64,000 nt of DNA from JBKBRC01 sp046292345 (GTDB lineage: Bacteria; Bacteroidota; Rhodothermia; Rhodothermales; Rubricoccaceae): assembly GCA_046292345.1 (NCBI GenBank), contig JBKBRC010000006.1, forward strand, positions 1-64,000, in the 5' to 3' direction. The notes under the pieces were generated by a model. It was given only the letters and a program-made list of their open reading frames with translations. It searched no databases and was not told the origin of the DNA. Positions 16,528 through 24,525 of the stretch are shown piece by piece; position 1 is the first letter of the stretch, and every line of letters begins with the position of its first letter. The translations under genes were made by a program, and so were the position numbers.

Positions 16528-18938
16528 GCGGCGCCCCCCGGCCGGGCGCGGCTCCGGCCACGGCGCAGGCGGCCTCGGCGGCCGTGCCCGGGACGGCCGC
16601 GGAAGCGGACGCGCTGCTCTACGGCCATCATCCGGACGCTCGGATCGTCGGCCTGCACGTGCTCGAGCCCGCCCCCGGGGGCGGCGAGCGCGTCCGCCTC
16701 TACCGCCGCGCGCCCGAGGGCACCGTCTCGCACGAAGACGTCCCGTGGCACCCGTTCTTCTTCCTGAGCGACCTCGCGCTGCTGGCCGGCTTCCCGCGCG
16801 CGCGCTTCCGCTACCAGACGCTCGCCGGCGACGGCTTCTACCGTCACCTCGTCGTCTTCCCCTCGCGCGACGCCTACTGGGACGCCCTCCGGCACGTCCG
16901 CAGCCGCGCCGAGACGCAGAAGGACCGCCCGGACGCGGTCTACCTTGCCGGCGCGCCCGAGCAGCAGGCGCTCATGCAGTCGGGCCGCACGCTCTTCAAA
17001 AGCATGGACTTCGCCGACGTGCGCCGCCTCCAGCTCGACCTCGAGGTCTACGCGCCCGACGGCTTCCCGGACGCGGCCCACCCCGAACACCGCATCATCC
17101 TCGTCGCGCTCAGCGACAGCACCGGCTGGACACGCCTCGTCGGCGGGCCGGACATGGACGAGGCCGACGTGCTCCGCGAGACGCTCCGCCTCGTCGCCGC
17201 GCGCGACCCGGACGTCCTCGAGGGCCACAACATCTACGGCTTCGACCTGCCCTACCTCGCCGCGCGCTGCCGGCGGCACGGGATCGCGCTCGCGCTCGGC
17301 CGCGACGGCTCCGCCCCGCGCACCTTCCCCGCCACCATGCGCTTCGCCGAGCGCAGCGTGGACTTCGAGGCGGCCGAGATCGCCGGGCGCCACGTCGTGG
17401 ACACGCTCTTCCTCGTCATGGCCTACGACGTGTTCACGCGCGATCTGCCGGCCTATACGCTCAAGGCCGCCGCGCGCCACTTCGGCTTCGCCCCCGAGGG
17501 GCGCACCTACATCGAGGGCGCCGAGATCGCGCGCGTCTGGCGCGACGACCCCGCCCGCGTGATGGCCTACGCGCTCGACGACGCGCGCGAGACCGAGCGC
17601 CTCGCGCGCCACCTCTCGGGCAGCCATTTCTACCTGGCCCAGATGGTGCCCATGCCCTACGGGCAGCTCGCGCGCACGGGCCCGGCGGCCAAGATCGAGG
17701 CGCTCTTCGTGCGCGCCTACCTGCACGCGCGGCAGAGCCTGCCGCGCGCCGAGACCGGCAGCCAGGTCGTGGGCGGCTACACGGACGTGTTCGTGACCGG
17801 CCTCGTCGGGCCGGTCGTCTACGCCGACGTCGAGAGCCTCTACCCGAGCATCATGCTCACGCACGACGTGCGCCCGGCCGGCGACGCGCTCGGCGTCTTC
17901 CCGCGCCTGCTGCGCACGCTCACCGCCCTCCGCCTCGAGACCAAGGCCGCCATGCGCGCCGCCAGGGACGCGCACGCCCGCGCCGAGCTCGACGCCCGGC
18001 AGACGGCCTACAAGAACATCATCAACTCGTTCTACGGCAACCTCGGCTTCGGCTTCGCGCTCTTCAACGACTTCGCCGAGGCCGACCGCGTCGCCGCCAC
18101 CGGGCAGGACCTGCTCCGCCGCATGATCCGCCGCATCCGCGAGGCCGGCGGGCGCGTCGTCGAGGCCGATACCGACGGCGTGCTCTTCGTGCCGCCGCCG
18201 GACGTAGCGGGCGAGGCCGCCGAGCGCGCCTTCGTCGCCGCGCTCTCGGACGCGCTGCCGGAGGGCATCCGCGTCGGCTTCGACGGGCGCTTCGCGCGCA
18301 TGCTCTCGTACAAGAAGAAGAACTACGCGCTGCTGGGCTACGACGGGCAGATCAAGTTCAAGGGCTCGAGCCTCGTCTCGCGCTCGGCCGAGCGCTTCGG
18401 GCGGCGCTTCCTGCGCGAGGCCGTGCGCCTGCTGCTCGCCGAAGACGTGCAGGGCCTGCACGCGCTCTACCTGGCCACGCGCGAGACGATCCGCACGCAC
18501 GCCTGGACGGCCGAGGACTTCCAGCGCACCGAGACGCTCAAGACCGACCTGGCCACGTACGTGGCCGACGTCGAGGCCGGGCGGCGCACGCGCGCGGCGG
18601 CCTACGAGCTGGCGCTCCGGCAGGCCGAGCAGACCGGCCGGCCCGTCCGCCGTGGCGACCGCGTGACGTACTACGTGGCCGCCCACGCCGGCGCGCGCGC
18701 GTTCGAGGCGGCCCGCCCGGCCAGCGCCTGGGACCCCGCCGCGCCCGACGAGGACACCGCGCACTACCTCGCCCGGCTCGACACGTTCGCAGCGCGCTTC
18801 GCGCCGTTTTTCGCCTCCGAGCACGACTTCCGCCTCGTCTTCTCCGAGGAAGACCTCTTCGGCTTCGACGCCGCCGCCGTCCGCCTCGCCGTAACCGAGC
18901 GCGCGCCCGAGGACGTCGAGGACGACGTGCCGTTCTGA
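16524..18938 (+). CDS. Family B DNA polymerase
   Basis: 804-residue B-family DNA polymerase with proofreading exonuclease. Exonuclease motifs: DLEVYAPDG (Exo I, about residue 172), EGHNIYGFDLPYL (Exo II) and YALDDARET (Exo III). Polymerase motifs: DVESLYPSIM (motif A, about 435), KNIINSFYGNLGF (motif B, about 497) and EADTDGVLF (motif C, about 549), then KKKNYALLGYDG. All catalytic acids are present. The family includes DNA polymerase II (PolB), used in damage bypass. The ATG at 16524 overlaps the upstream stop. It is convergent with the response regulator 24 bp away. The chromosomal replicase DnaE is encoded separately at 33284, so this is an accessory polymerase. Confidence 0.93.
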   Translation: MSGAPRPGAAPATAQAASAAVPGTAAEADALLYGHHPDARIVGLHVLEPAPGGGERVRLYRRAPEGTVSHEDVPWHPFFFLSDLALLAGFPRARFRYQTLAGDGFYRHLVVFPSRDAYWDALRHVRSRAETQKDRPDAVYLAGAPEQQALMQSGRTLFKSMDFADVRRLQLDLEVYAPDGFPDAAHPEHRIILVALSDSTGWTRLVGGPDMDEADVLRETLRLVAARDPDVLEGHNIYGFDLPYLAARCRRHGIALALGRDGSAPRTFPATMRFAERSVDFEAAEIAGRHVVDTLFLVMAYDVFTRDLPAYTLKAAARHFGFAPEGRTYIEGAEIARVWRDDPARVMAYALDDARETERLARHLSGSHFYLAQMVPMPYGQLARTGPAAKIEALFVRAYLHARQSLPRAETGSQVVGGYTDVFVTGLVGPVVYADVESLYPSIMLTHDVRPAGDALGVFPRLLRTLTALRLETKAAMRAARDAHARAELDARQTAYKNIINSFYGNLGFGFALFNDFAEADRVAATGQDLLRRMIRRIREAGGRVVEADTDGVLFVPPPDVAGEAAERAFVAALSDALPEGIRVGFDGRFARMLSYKKKNYALLGYDGQIKFKGSSLVSRSAERFGRRFLREAVRLLLAEDVQGLHALYLATRETIRTHAWTAEDFQRTETLKTDLATYVADVEAGRRTRAAAYELALRQAEQTGRPVRRGDRVTYYVAAHAGARAFEAARPASAWDPAAPDEDTAHYLARLDTFAARFAPFFASEHDFRLVFSEEDLFGFDAAAVRLAVTERAPEDVEDDVPF

Positions 18939-18962
18939 GCCTCCCGCGGGCCGCGCGCCGCC

Positions 18963-20324
18963 TCAGTCGCCGCCGAGCCCGTAGCGGCGGAGCTTCTCGT
19001 AGAGCAGCCGCCGGTGGATGCCTAGCAGCTCGGCCGCGCGCGTGCGCACGCCTGCGGCCTCGCGCATCGCCCGCGCGACGAGCGCCTTCTCGACGGCCTC
19101 GAGGTGGGCCTGCATCGAGAAGCCCTCGCCGAGCGCGACGCCGTCGGCCCCGGCCGGCTCGGCGAGCGCGGCCGGCGGCGGCAGGTGCCGCGCGAGCACG
19201 ACCTCGTCGCCGGCCATGAGCAGCGCGTGGCGGATCGCGTTCTCGAGCTCGCGCACGTTGCCCGGCCACGGGCGCGCCGCGAGGGCCGCGCGCGCCTCCG
19301 GCGCCAGGCCCGGGTGGCCCGGCGGCGCGTGGCGGCGGAGGAGCGCTTCGGCGAGCGCCTGCACGTCGGCCGGGCCGCGCTCCCGCAGCGGCGGCAGATG
19401 GATGCGGAAAACGTGCAGGCGGAAGTAGAGGTCCTGGCGGAAAGCGCCCTCGGCCGCCATCGCGGCCAGGTCGCGGTGCGTGGCCGAGACGACGCGCACG
19501 TCGGCGCGGAGCGGCTCGCGCCCGCCCACGCGCGCGAACACGCCCTCCTGGAGCACGCGCAGCAGCTTGGCCTGCACGTCGAGCCCGAGGTCGCCGATCT
19601 CGTCCAGGAAGAGCGTACCGCCGCGGGCCTGCTCGAAGACGCCCGCGCGCTGCGCGACCGCCCCCGTGAACGCCCCCTTTTCGTAGCCAAAGAGCTCGCT
19701 CTCAATCAGGTCCCGGGGGATTGCGGCACAGTTGACGGCCACGAACGGCCCGCCGGCGCGGGCGCTGGCGGCGTGCAGCGCCCGCGCGACGAGCTCCTTG
19801 CCGGTTCCGCTCTCGCCCGAGACGAGCACAGGCACGTCGGCGCGGGCAGCGCGGCCGATGCGCTTGTAGACCTCGCGCATGCCCGGGCTCTGTCCCACGA
19901 GGCCGGGCGCATCGGGCTCGGCAGTGGCCTCGGCCGCGGTGCGGCGCGCGCGCTCGGTCTCAGCGCGGTGCTCGTAGGCCCTCCCGACGACGCCCAGCAG
20001 GTCGTCCACGTCGAACGGTTTGGTGACGTAGTCGAGCGCGCCCAGGCGCATCGCCTCGATGCTGTTGCGGCTGTCGCCGAAGGCCGTCAGCACGATCACG
20101 GCTGCGTCGAGGCCGTCGCGGAGCAGGTCGAGGCCGCTGCCGTCGGGCAGGCGCAGGTCGAGCAGGACCACGGGCGGCACGGCGTCGGCGAGCGCGGCGC
20201 GCGCCTCGGCGAGCGAGCGCGCCGGCACGGGCACGAAGCTCGCCTCGGCGAGGATTTCCTGGAGGTTGGCCTGCATCAGCGGCTCGTCCTCCACGACGAG
20301 TACGCGGCGGGGCAGCGCAGTCAT
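18963..20324 (-). CDS. NtrC-family sigma-54-dependent response regulator
   Basis: 453 residues. Receiver domain 1-120 has the acidic pair (VEDE), phosphoacceptor D56 (LLDLRLPDG), T80 and K102. The AAA+ domain has Walker A GESGTGKE (170-177), the sigma-54 contact loop GAFTGA (217-222), Walker B GTLFLDEIGDL and the R-finger region RQDLYFRLHVF. The C-terminus is a Fis-type helix-turn-helix (RTRAAELLGIHRRLLYEKLRRYGL). It should activate sigma-54 promoters when phosphorylated by the upstream kinase, whose stop overlaps its ATG. I found no convincing sigma-54 promoter nearby, so targets are unknown. Confidence 0.95.
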   Translation of the reverse strand: MTALPRRVLVVEDEPLMQANLQEILAEASFVPVPARSLAEARAALADAVPPVVLLDLRLPDGSGLDLLRDGLDAAVIVLTAFGDSRNSIEAMRLGALDYVTKPFDVDDLLGVVGRAYEHRAETERARRTAAEATAEPDAPGLVGQSPGMREVYKRIGRAARADVPVLVSGESGTGKELVARALHAASARAGGPFVAVNCAAIPRDLIESELFGYEKGAFTGAVAQRAGVFEQARGGTLFLDEIGDLGLDVQAKLLRVLQEGVFARVGGREPLRADVRVVSATHRDLAAMAAEGAFRQDLYFRLHVFRIHLPPLRERGPADVQALAEALLRRHAPPGHPGLAPEARAALAARPWPGNVRELENAIRHALLMAGDEVVLARHLPPPAALAEPAGADGVALGEGFSMQAHLEAVEKALVARAMREAAGVRTRAAELLGIHRRLLYEKLRRYGLGGD

Positions 20325-21862
20325 GCGTCGGGCGGGTCGTCGGGAGCGGGAGCAGGGAGCGTGAGGCGGAAGCAGGCCCCGCCGAGCGGCGAGTCGTGGG
20401 CCTGGAGCGTACCGCCGTGGTGGCGCGCCGTCTCGAGCGCGAGCGCAAGGCCGAGGCCGAGGCCGTCGGGGCGCGTGGTGTAGAACGGCTCGAAGAGGCG
20501 CGCGGCATCGGGGGGCAGGCCAGGCCCATCGTCGTGCACTTCGAGGCCGAGGCCGCCCTCGTGGGCGCCCGCGAGCACGCGCACGCGGCGCGCGCCCGCC
20601 TCGAGCGCGTTGGCGACGAGGTTCTGCACGACCCCCTCGAGCGCGACCGGGTGGCGGTCCACCTCCGGCAGGTCGTCGGGGATGCGCGCGTCGAGCGCTG
20701 CGCCGGCGGCCTCGGCGCGCGGGCGCATCGCCTCCGTAGCCCGTCGCACGGCGTCACCGACGGGCCCGCGCTCGAGCGGCAGGCGCCCGACGGAGGTGAG
20801 GCGATACAGGTGCTCGATGACGCCGTCGAGCCGGTCGAGCTGGGCGATCACGTCGGGCAGGACGGGATCGTCGGCGACGTGGGCAGGGGCGCGGCGGAGC
20901 CAGAGCTGGAGGCGCGCCTTGACGCCGGCCAGCGGCGTGCGCACCTCGTGCGCGACGGCGCCGGCGAAGCGCCCCAGCGACGCCGCGCGCTCCTGGCGCG
21001 CGATCTGCCGGGCGAGGGCGGCCTCGGCGGCGCGGGCGCGCGTGAGCGAGGCGGCGAGCCCGTTGGCCGCGCGCGCGATGGCGGCGAAGTCGGGGTCGGC
21101 CGGCTCCGGCAGGAGCTGGCTCAGGTCGTCGGTGAGCGCGCCGAGGCCCCGCCGCACGGCGAGGGCCTGCCGGCGCAGCCCGACGAGCGCGCTCAGGAGC
21201 ACCCCGCCCCCTACGAGCGCCAGCGCAAACGGCAGCAGGAACCACCCGTCGAGCGCGGCCGGGGCCGTCAGGTCCTGGCGGCGCTGGAGCGTCCAGGCGG
21301 CCCCGTAGGGCCGGTCGGGCAGGCTCGCGTCGAGGACGGGGGCGGCCGAGACGCCGAAGCGGCTGTAGGAGCTCACCCAGCGCGTGACCGTCGCGCGGTT
21401 CTGCATCGCCTCCCGGGCGACGTCGATGAGCAGGGCGACCTCGCGCGGCGGCGGTCCGTAGGCCGGCGCCGGCGGCGGCGAGGTCGGGAAGGCGAAGCCG
21501 TAGAAGGTGCTGTCGTCGGCGCTGTAGAAGCCGCCCTCGACGCCCTCGAAGCGGCGGAGCAGCGCCTCGGTGTAGCCGGTGAACGTGCCCGCCGCCGTAC
21601 TCGCGGCCGTGCCCTGGCCGTCGGCGCCGTCGTACCACGCGCCGTAGGCGGCCGCGAGCGCCTCGGCCGCCTCGGCCGTCCAGCGCCCGGTCCGGGCGAT
21701 CTCGCGCGCGAGCACGAGGCGGTCCCACACGAGCACGCGCCCGGCAACGAGCCCGACGGCCAGCAGCAGCAGCAGCCCGCCCACGAGCACGCGCCCGCGC
21801 ACGCCGAGGCGGAGCGCGAAAGCGGACGAAAGCGCGAGCAGGGAGCGGACGGGGCGGGGCAT
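20321..21862 (-). CDS. Membrane sensor histidine kinase
   Basis: 513 residues. Two transmembrane helices (about 24-45 and 207-229) flank a ~160-residue extracytoplasmic sensor region of no family I recognise. A HAMP-like linker follows. The DHp domain has the H-box AVAHEVRTPLAG (H305). The catalytic domain has an N-box (NLVANALEAGA), G1 (VHDDGPGLP), F-box (FEPFYTTRPDG) and G2 (GLGLGLAL). The compact NtrB/AtoS-type layout matches its partner, the NtrC-type regulator, to which it is coupled by an ATGA overlap. The ATG at 21862 begins before the first helix. No ligand can be predicted. Confidence 0.92.
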   Translation of the reverse strand: MPRPVRSLLALSSAFALRLGVRGRVLVGGLLLLLAVGLVAGRVLVWDRLVLAREIARTGRWTAEAAEALAAAYGAWYDGADGQGTAASTAAGTFTGYTEALLRRFEGVEGGFYSADDSTFYGFAFPTSPPPAPAYGPPPREVALLIDVAREAMQNRATVTRWVSSYSRFGVSAAPVLDASLPDRPYGAAWTLQRRQDLTAPAALDGWFLLPFALALVGGGVLLSALVGLRRQALAVRRGLGALTDDLSQLLPEPADPDFAAIARAANGLAASLTRARAAEAALARQIARQERAASLGRFAGAVAHEVRTPLAGVKARLQLWLRRAPAHVADDPVLPDVIAQLDRLDGVIEHLYRLTSVGRLPLERGPVGDAVRRATEAMRPRAEAAGAALDARIPDDLPEVDRHPVALEGVVQNLVANALEAGARRVRVLAGAHEGGLGLEVHDDGPGLPPDAARLFEPFYTTRPDGLGLGLALALETARHHGGTLQAHDSPLGGACFRLTLPAPAPDDPPDA

Positions 21863-21932
21863 GAGATCGGAACGTGCCGCCGCCGGCCTCGGGGAACCGA
21901 GACCGGCGGCCGGCAAAGGGCAGAGGCAGCTG

Positions 21933-22634
21933 TCAGAAGCGCAGCCCGACGCCCGCGCTGAACGCTGGCGTGGTGGCAACGCTCCCGTCGGCGCCTTCGT
22001 AGACGCGCACGCCGAGCTCGCCGCTGAGGCCGAGGTTGCGCGAGAGCCCGTAGCGCACGCCCGCGCCGACCGTCCCGAAGAACTGGCCGTCGGGTGCGCG
22101 CTCGCCCGTCGGGTTGAGGTAGCCGCCTCCGGCGACGCCGTAGAGGCTCATTGCGTCGGCCTCGAGCACGGGCACGAGCACGTCGGCGCCGAAGGCCCGC
22201 GCGCGGCCGTCGCCCCCGTCGAGCGTCTGCTCGTAGAAGGCGCGGAAGCCCGCGCGCCCGGCCGGCTCGACGCCGAGGCGCACGCCGGCGACGTTGGCCG
22301 CCGAGAGGGTGGCGTCGAGGCCGCGCCCGGCATAGGGCTGGAGGCTCACACCGCCCCGGTCTCTGTAGCGGCGGCTCTGCGATGGTGCGGCGTAGCCGCG
22401 CTCGCCGGCGCGCCCCCGCCCACGGACGCCCTGCCGCCCGCGGCGGCGCGGGGGATCGGCGGTGAGGGCGGCGGCGAGACCGAGCTCGCGCGCCGAGCCG
22501 ACGTCGGCGGCGTTTTCGGCCACGCTGGCGGAGGCATCCGGCGCCCCGGTCGTGGCCGCCGCGTGCGCGGCCGTGGGAGTGAACAGCGCCACGGCGAGCA
22601 GCAGCGCGGAGGTGGTGAAGAGTGCGGTTTTCAT
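21933..22634 (-). CDS. Outer-membrane beta-barrel protein
   Basis: 233 residues. The signal peptide ends at AAHA. A low-complexity, Arg-rich linker (about 60-92) leads to a C-terminal small barrel domain of alternating Gly/aromatic strands (SLYGVAGGGYLNP, FGTVGAGVRYGLSRNLGLSGELGVRVYEG) that ends GLRF. The terminal Phe is the usual outer-membrane insertion signal. It resembles OmpA/OprF-like 'porin family' barrels of Bacteroidota. It lies just downstream of the two-component gene pair's upstream end but starts its own unit. Function unknown. Confidence 0.8.
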   Translation of the reverse strand: MKTALFTTSALLLAVALFTPTAAHAAATTGAPDASASVAENAADVGSARELGLAAALTADPPRRRGRQGVRGRGRAGERGYAAPSQSRRYRDRGGVSLQPYAGRGLDATLSAANVAGVRLGVEPAGRAGFRAFYEQTLDGGDGRARAFGADVLVPVLEADAMSLYGVAGGGYLNPTGERAPDGQFFGTVGAGVRYGLSRNLGLSGELGVRVYEGADGSVATTPAFSAGVGLRF

Positions 22635-22753
22635 GTCTCTGTGAGGGTTTGTGGTGGGTGTGGAGAGGGACTGTGGAAGGAAGGAGGAGGCAGGTAAGGA
22701 GGAGTGCGGTGTAACGACGCGGTCAGGGCAGGGACAGAGCCCTCGGCGAGCGC

Positions 22754-23713
22754 TCAGCGGGAGCGATCGCGGCGGCGAGGCGGCTCGCGGCGGTCGCGCG
22801 GGGCATCGCGCTCGCCGCGGCGGGCGCTGCGCTCGTTGCTGCGCGCATCGCCACTGCCGACACGCACCAGGCGGCCGTGCGGGGTGTCTACCAGGACGCC
22901 CTCGAGGCGCACGCGCGCGCCCTCGCGCAGCTCGATCCCGAGACGGCGGGCGTCGCGCTCGTCGAGCACGACCTGCGTGCCGTCGCGCAGCAGTACGCCC
23001 GTGACGTCACCCCGTCCGTCCTCGAGCACGTGTTCGATGCGGCCGTCCACGCGCGCAGTCATGGCCGCCTCGCCCCGCCGGTCGCGCTCGCTGCGGACGG
23101 CACGCTCGCTGCGGGCGTCGCGCTCGCTGCGGACGGCACGCTCGCTGCGGGCATCGCGCTCGCTGCGGACGGCACGCTCGCTGCGGGCGTCGCGCTCGCT
23201 GCGGGCGTCGCGCTCGCTGCGGCGGTCACGGCGGGGGGGCTCCGCCTCGAGCCGGTCGCCGGTGCGGACGTTCTCGATCACCTGCGCTTGCATCACGCGG
23301 CCCGTGCGCAGCCCTACCACGCGGATCTCGTCGCCGGGGCTGGCCAGGCGCTCGGCCGCGCCGCGCTGGTGCGAGGGCACCTCGACCTGCGTGCCATCGC
23401 GCAGGATGAACCCGCGCACCTCGCCGCGCCCATCGAGTAGGTAGGCCTGCACGCGTCCGCGCACGGGGCGGTCATCGCCGGCCTCTCGGCCGAACAGTCG
23501 CGCGACGGCACGGCCGACGCGCGAGTCGGGCGCGTCCAGCGCCGCGTGCGCGGCCCGCAGGTCACCGGCGCGCGCGCCGTGCCGGTGGGGAGGGCCATCG
23601 GTGTGCGCCACGCGGACAGTCGGCGTGGCCGCGTCGGACGACGACGCCGTCCGGTAGTTGTGGTACTGAAACCCGAGCCAGAAGGCCAGGGCGACGAGCA
23701 GAAAGCGTTTCAT
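22754..23713 (-). CDS. Two-domain OB-like exported protein with SERDAR/SERAVR repeat linker
   Basis: 319 residues. After an N-terminal hydrophobic anchor (KRFLLVALAFWLGF) come two similar beta domains: residues ~85-155 (VRGRVQAYLLDGRGEVRGFILRDGTQVEV) and ~230-300 (VDGRIEHVLEDGRGDVTGVLLRDGTQVVL). They are internal duplicates of an OB-like fold. Between them an 18-bp in-frame array encodes alternating SERDAR and SERAVR hexapeptides, a strongly charged likely helical spacer. The C-terminus is Arg-rich and disordered. The ATG at 23713 precedes the anchor. Function unknown; a nucleic-acid or polyanion-binding envelope protein is only a guess. Confidence 0.7.
   Translation of the reverse strand: MKRFLLVALAFWLGFQYHNYRTASSSDAATPTVRVAHTDGPPHRHGARAGDLRAAHAALDAPDSRVGRAVARLFGREAGDDRPVRGRVQAYLLDGRGEVRGFILRDGTQVEVPSHQRGAAERLASPGDEIRVVGLRTGRVMQAQVIENVRTGDRLEAEPPRRDRRSERDARSERDARSERAVRSERDARSERAVRSERDARSERAVRSERDRRGEAAMTARVDGRIEHVLEDGRGDVTGVLLRDGTQVVLDERDARRLGIELREGARVRLEGVLVDTPHGRLVRVGSGDARSNERSARRGERDAPRDRREPPRRRDRSR
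23085..23228. repeat. 18-bp in-frame coding array (SERDAR/SERAVR)
   Basis: Eight consecutive 18-bp units, each beginning cgctcgctgcgg at 23085, 23103, 23121 and so on to 23211. Two variants alternate regularly in the middle of the array, so a 36-bp higher-order unit has also been duplicated. Confidence 0.92.
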
Positions 23714-23911
23714 GGGAGAGACGTAGTCAGGTACGCCCTGCCCCATAAACACAATCGTGCCAGTTCTCGGATCGGCCCGTACGGTCTCCTGGGGCCGTAT
23801 TCGCGGCCAAGGTGCGTGGCCGTGCCGGGCGGCTTCCGCTCACCTCGCGGGCGGCTCCCGCCCACCGCCGCAGGCGCTCGTAGCGCCTCCGGGTTAGTCT
23901 CCGCAGCGCCT

Positions 23912-24517
23912 CTAGGTAGCCTCCGCGCCGCGCGCCGCGAACGCTGCCGCGAGGCGCACCGTCCATGCGCGCACCGCCTCGAAGTCAGCCGGGCGCGGCC
24001 CGCCGTCGATCTCGCAGACCGGGAGGGCGCGGTGCGCGCCGCAGGCTGCGAGCAGCGCGTCGAGGCGGTACGCGGCCGTGAGGAAGTACGGGTTGTAGTC
24101 TCGGTCGCCGAGGCCGACGACGCCGTAGGCCACGTGGGCGAGCGGCGGGCCGAGCTCCTCGAGCGCCTCGGCGAAGGCGACCGCGTTGTCCGGGAACGTG
24201 CCGTTGGACCAGGTACACGTCACGGCCACGAGTTGCCGGTAGTCGGCGAGCATCTCGGGCACGGCGTCGGCCATGTCGAGCACGTGCGCGGCGAAGCCGA
24301 GCTCGCCGAGCGTCTCGGCCACGGCGTCGGCCACGAGCTCGGAGTTGCCGGTCTGCGTGCCCACGAGCACGAGCACGTCCGGGTGCGCGGCCTCGAGGTC
24401 GAGGCCGCGCACCGCGTCGGTGTCGCGCAGACCGCCGTGCGGTCCGCCGTGCGGTCCGCCGTGCGGGTTGTCGCGCGGGTCGTCGCGCGGGTCGTCGCGC
24501 GGGTCGTCTGCTGCCAT
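23912..24517 (-). CDS. Flavodoxin-domain protein
   Basis: 201 residues. The FMN-binding P-loop is GTQTGNSELVADAVAETL, followed by the second loop TWSNGTFPDNAVAFAEAL and the third loop VVGLGDRDYNPYF. This is the MioC/sulfite-reductase flavodoxin type, a short-chain electron carrier in the cytoplasm. The N-terminal ~30 residues are an added repeat tail (DDPR three times, then HGGP-type triplets) made by 12-bp in-frame tandem duplications (about 24430-24510). They are absent from normal flavodoxins. The stop codon and start of the upstream metalloprotease gene are close, so it probably shares that transcript. The redox partner is unknown. Confidence 0.85.
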   Translation of the reverse strand: MAADDPRDDPRDDPRDNPHGGPHGGPHGGLRDTDAVRGLDLEAAHPDVLVLVGTQTGNSELVADAVAETLGELGFAAHVLDMADAVPEMLADYRQLVAVTCTWSNGTFPDNAVAFAEALEELGPPLAHVAYGVVGLGDRDYNPYFLTAAYRLDALLAACGAHRALPVCEIDGGPRPADFEAVRAWTVRLAAAFAARGAEAT

Positions 24518-24525
24518 CGCTGGCG

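Noticed and set aside
23740..23765. Sigma-54 promoter upstream of the SERDAR gene (TGGCAC on the minus strand)
   Set aside because: The -24 half is good but no GC-containing -12 half follows at the right distance.
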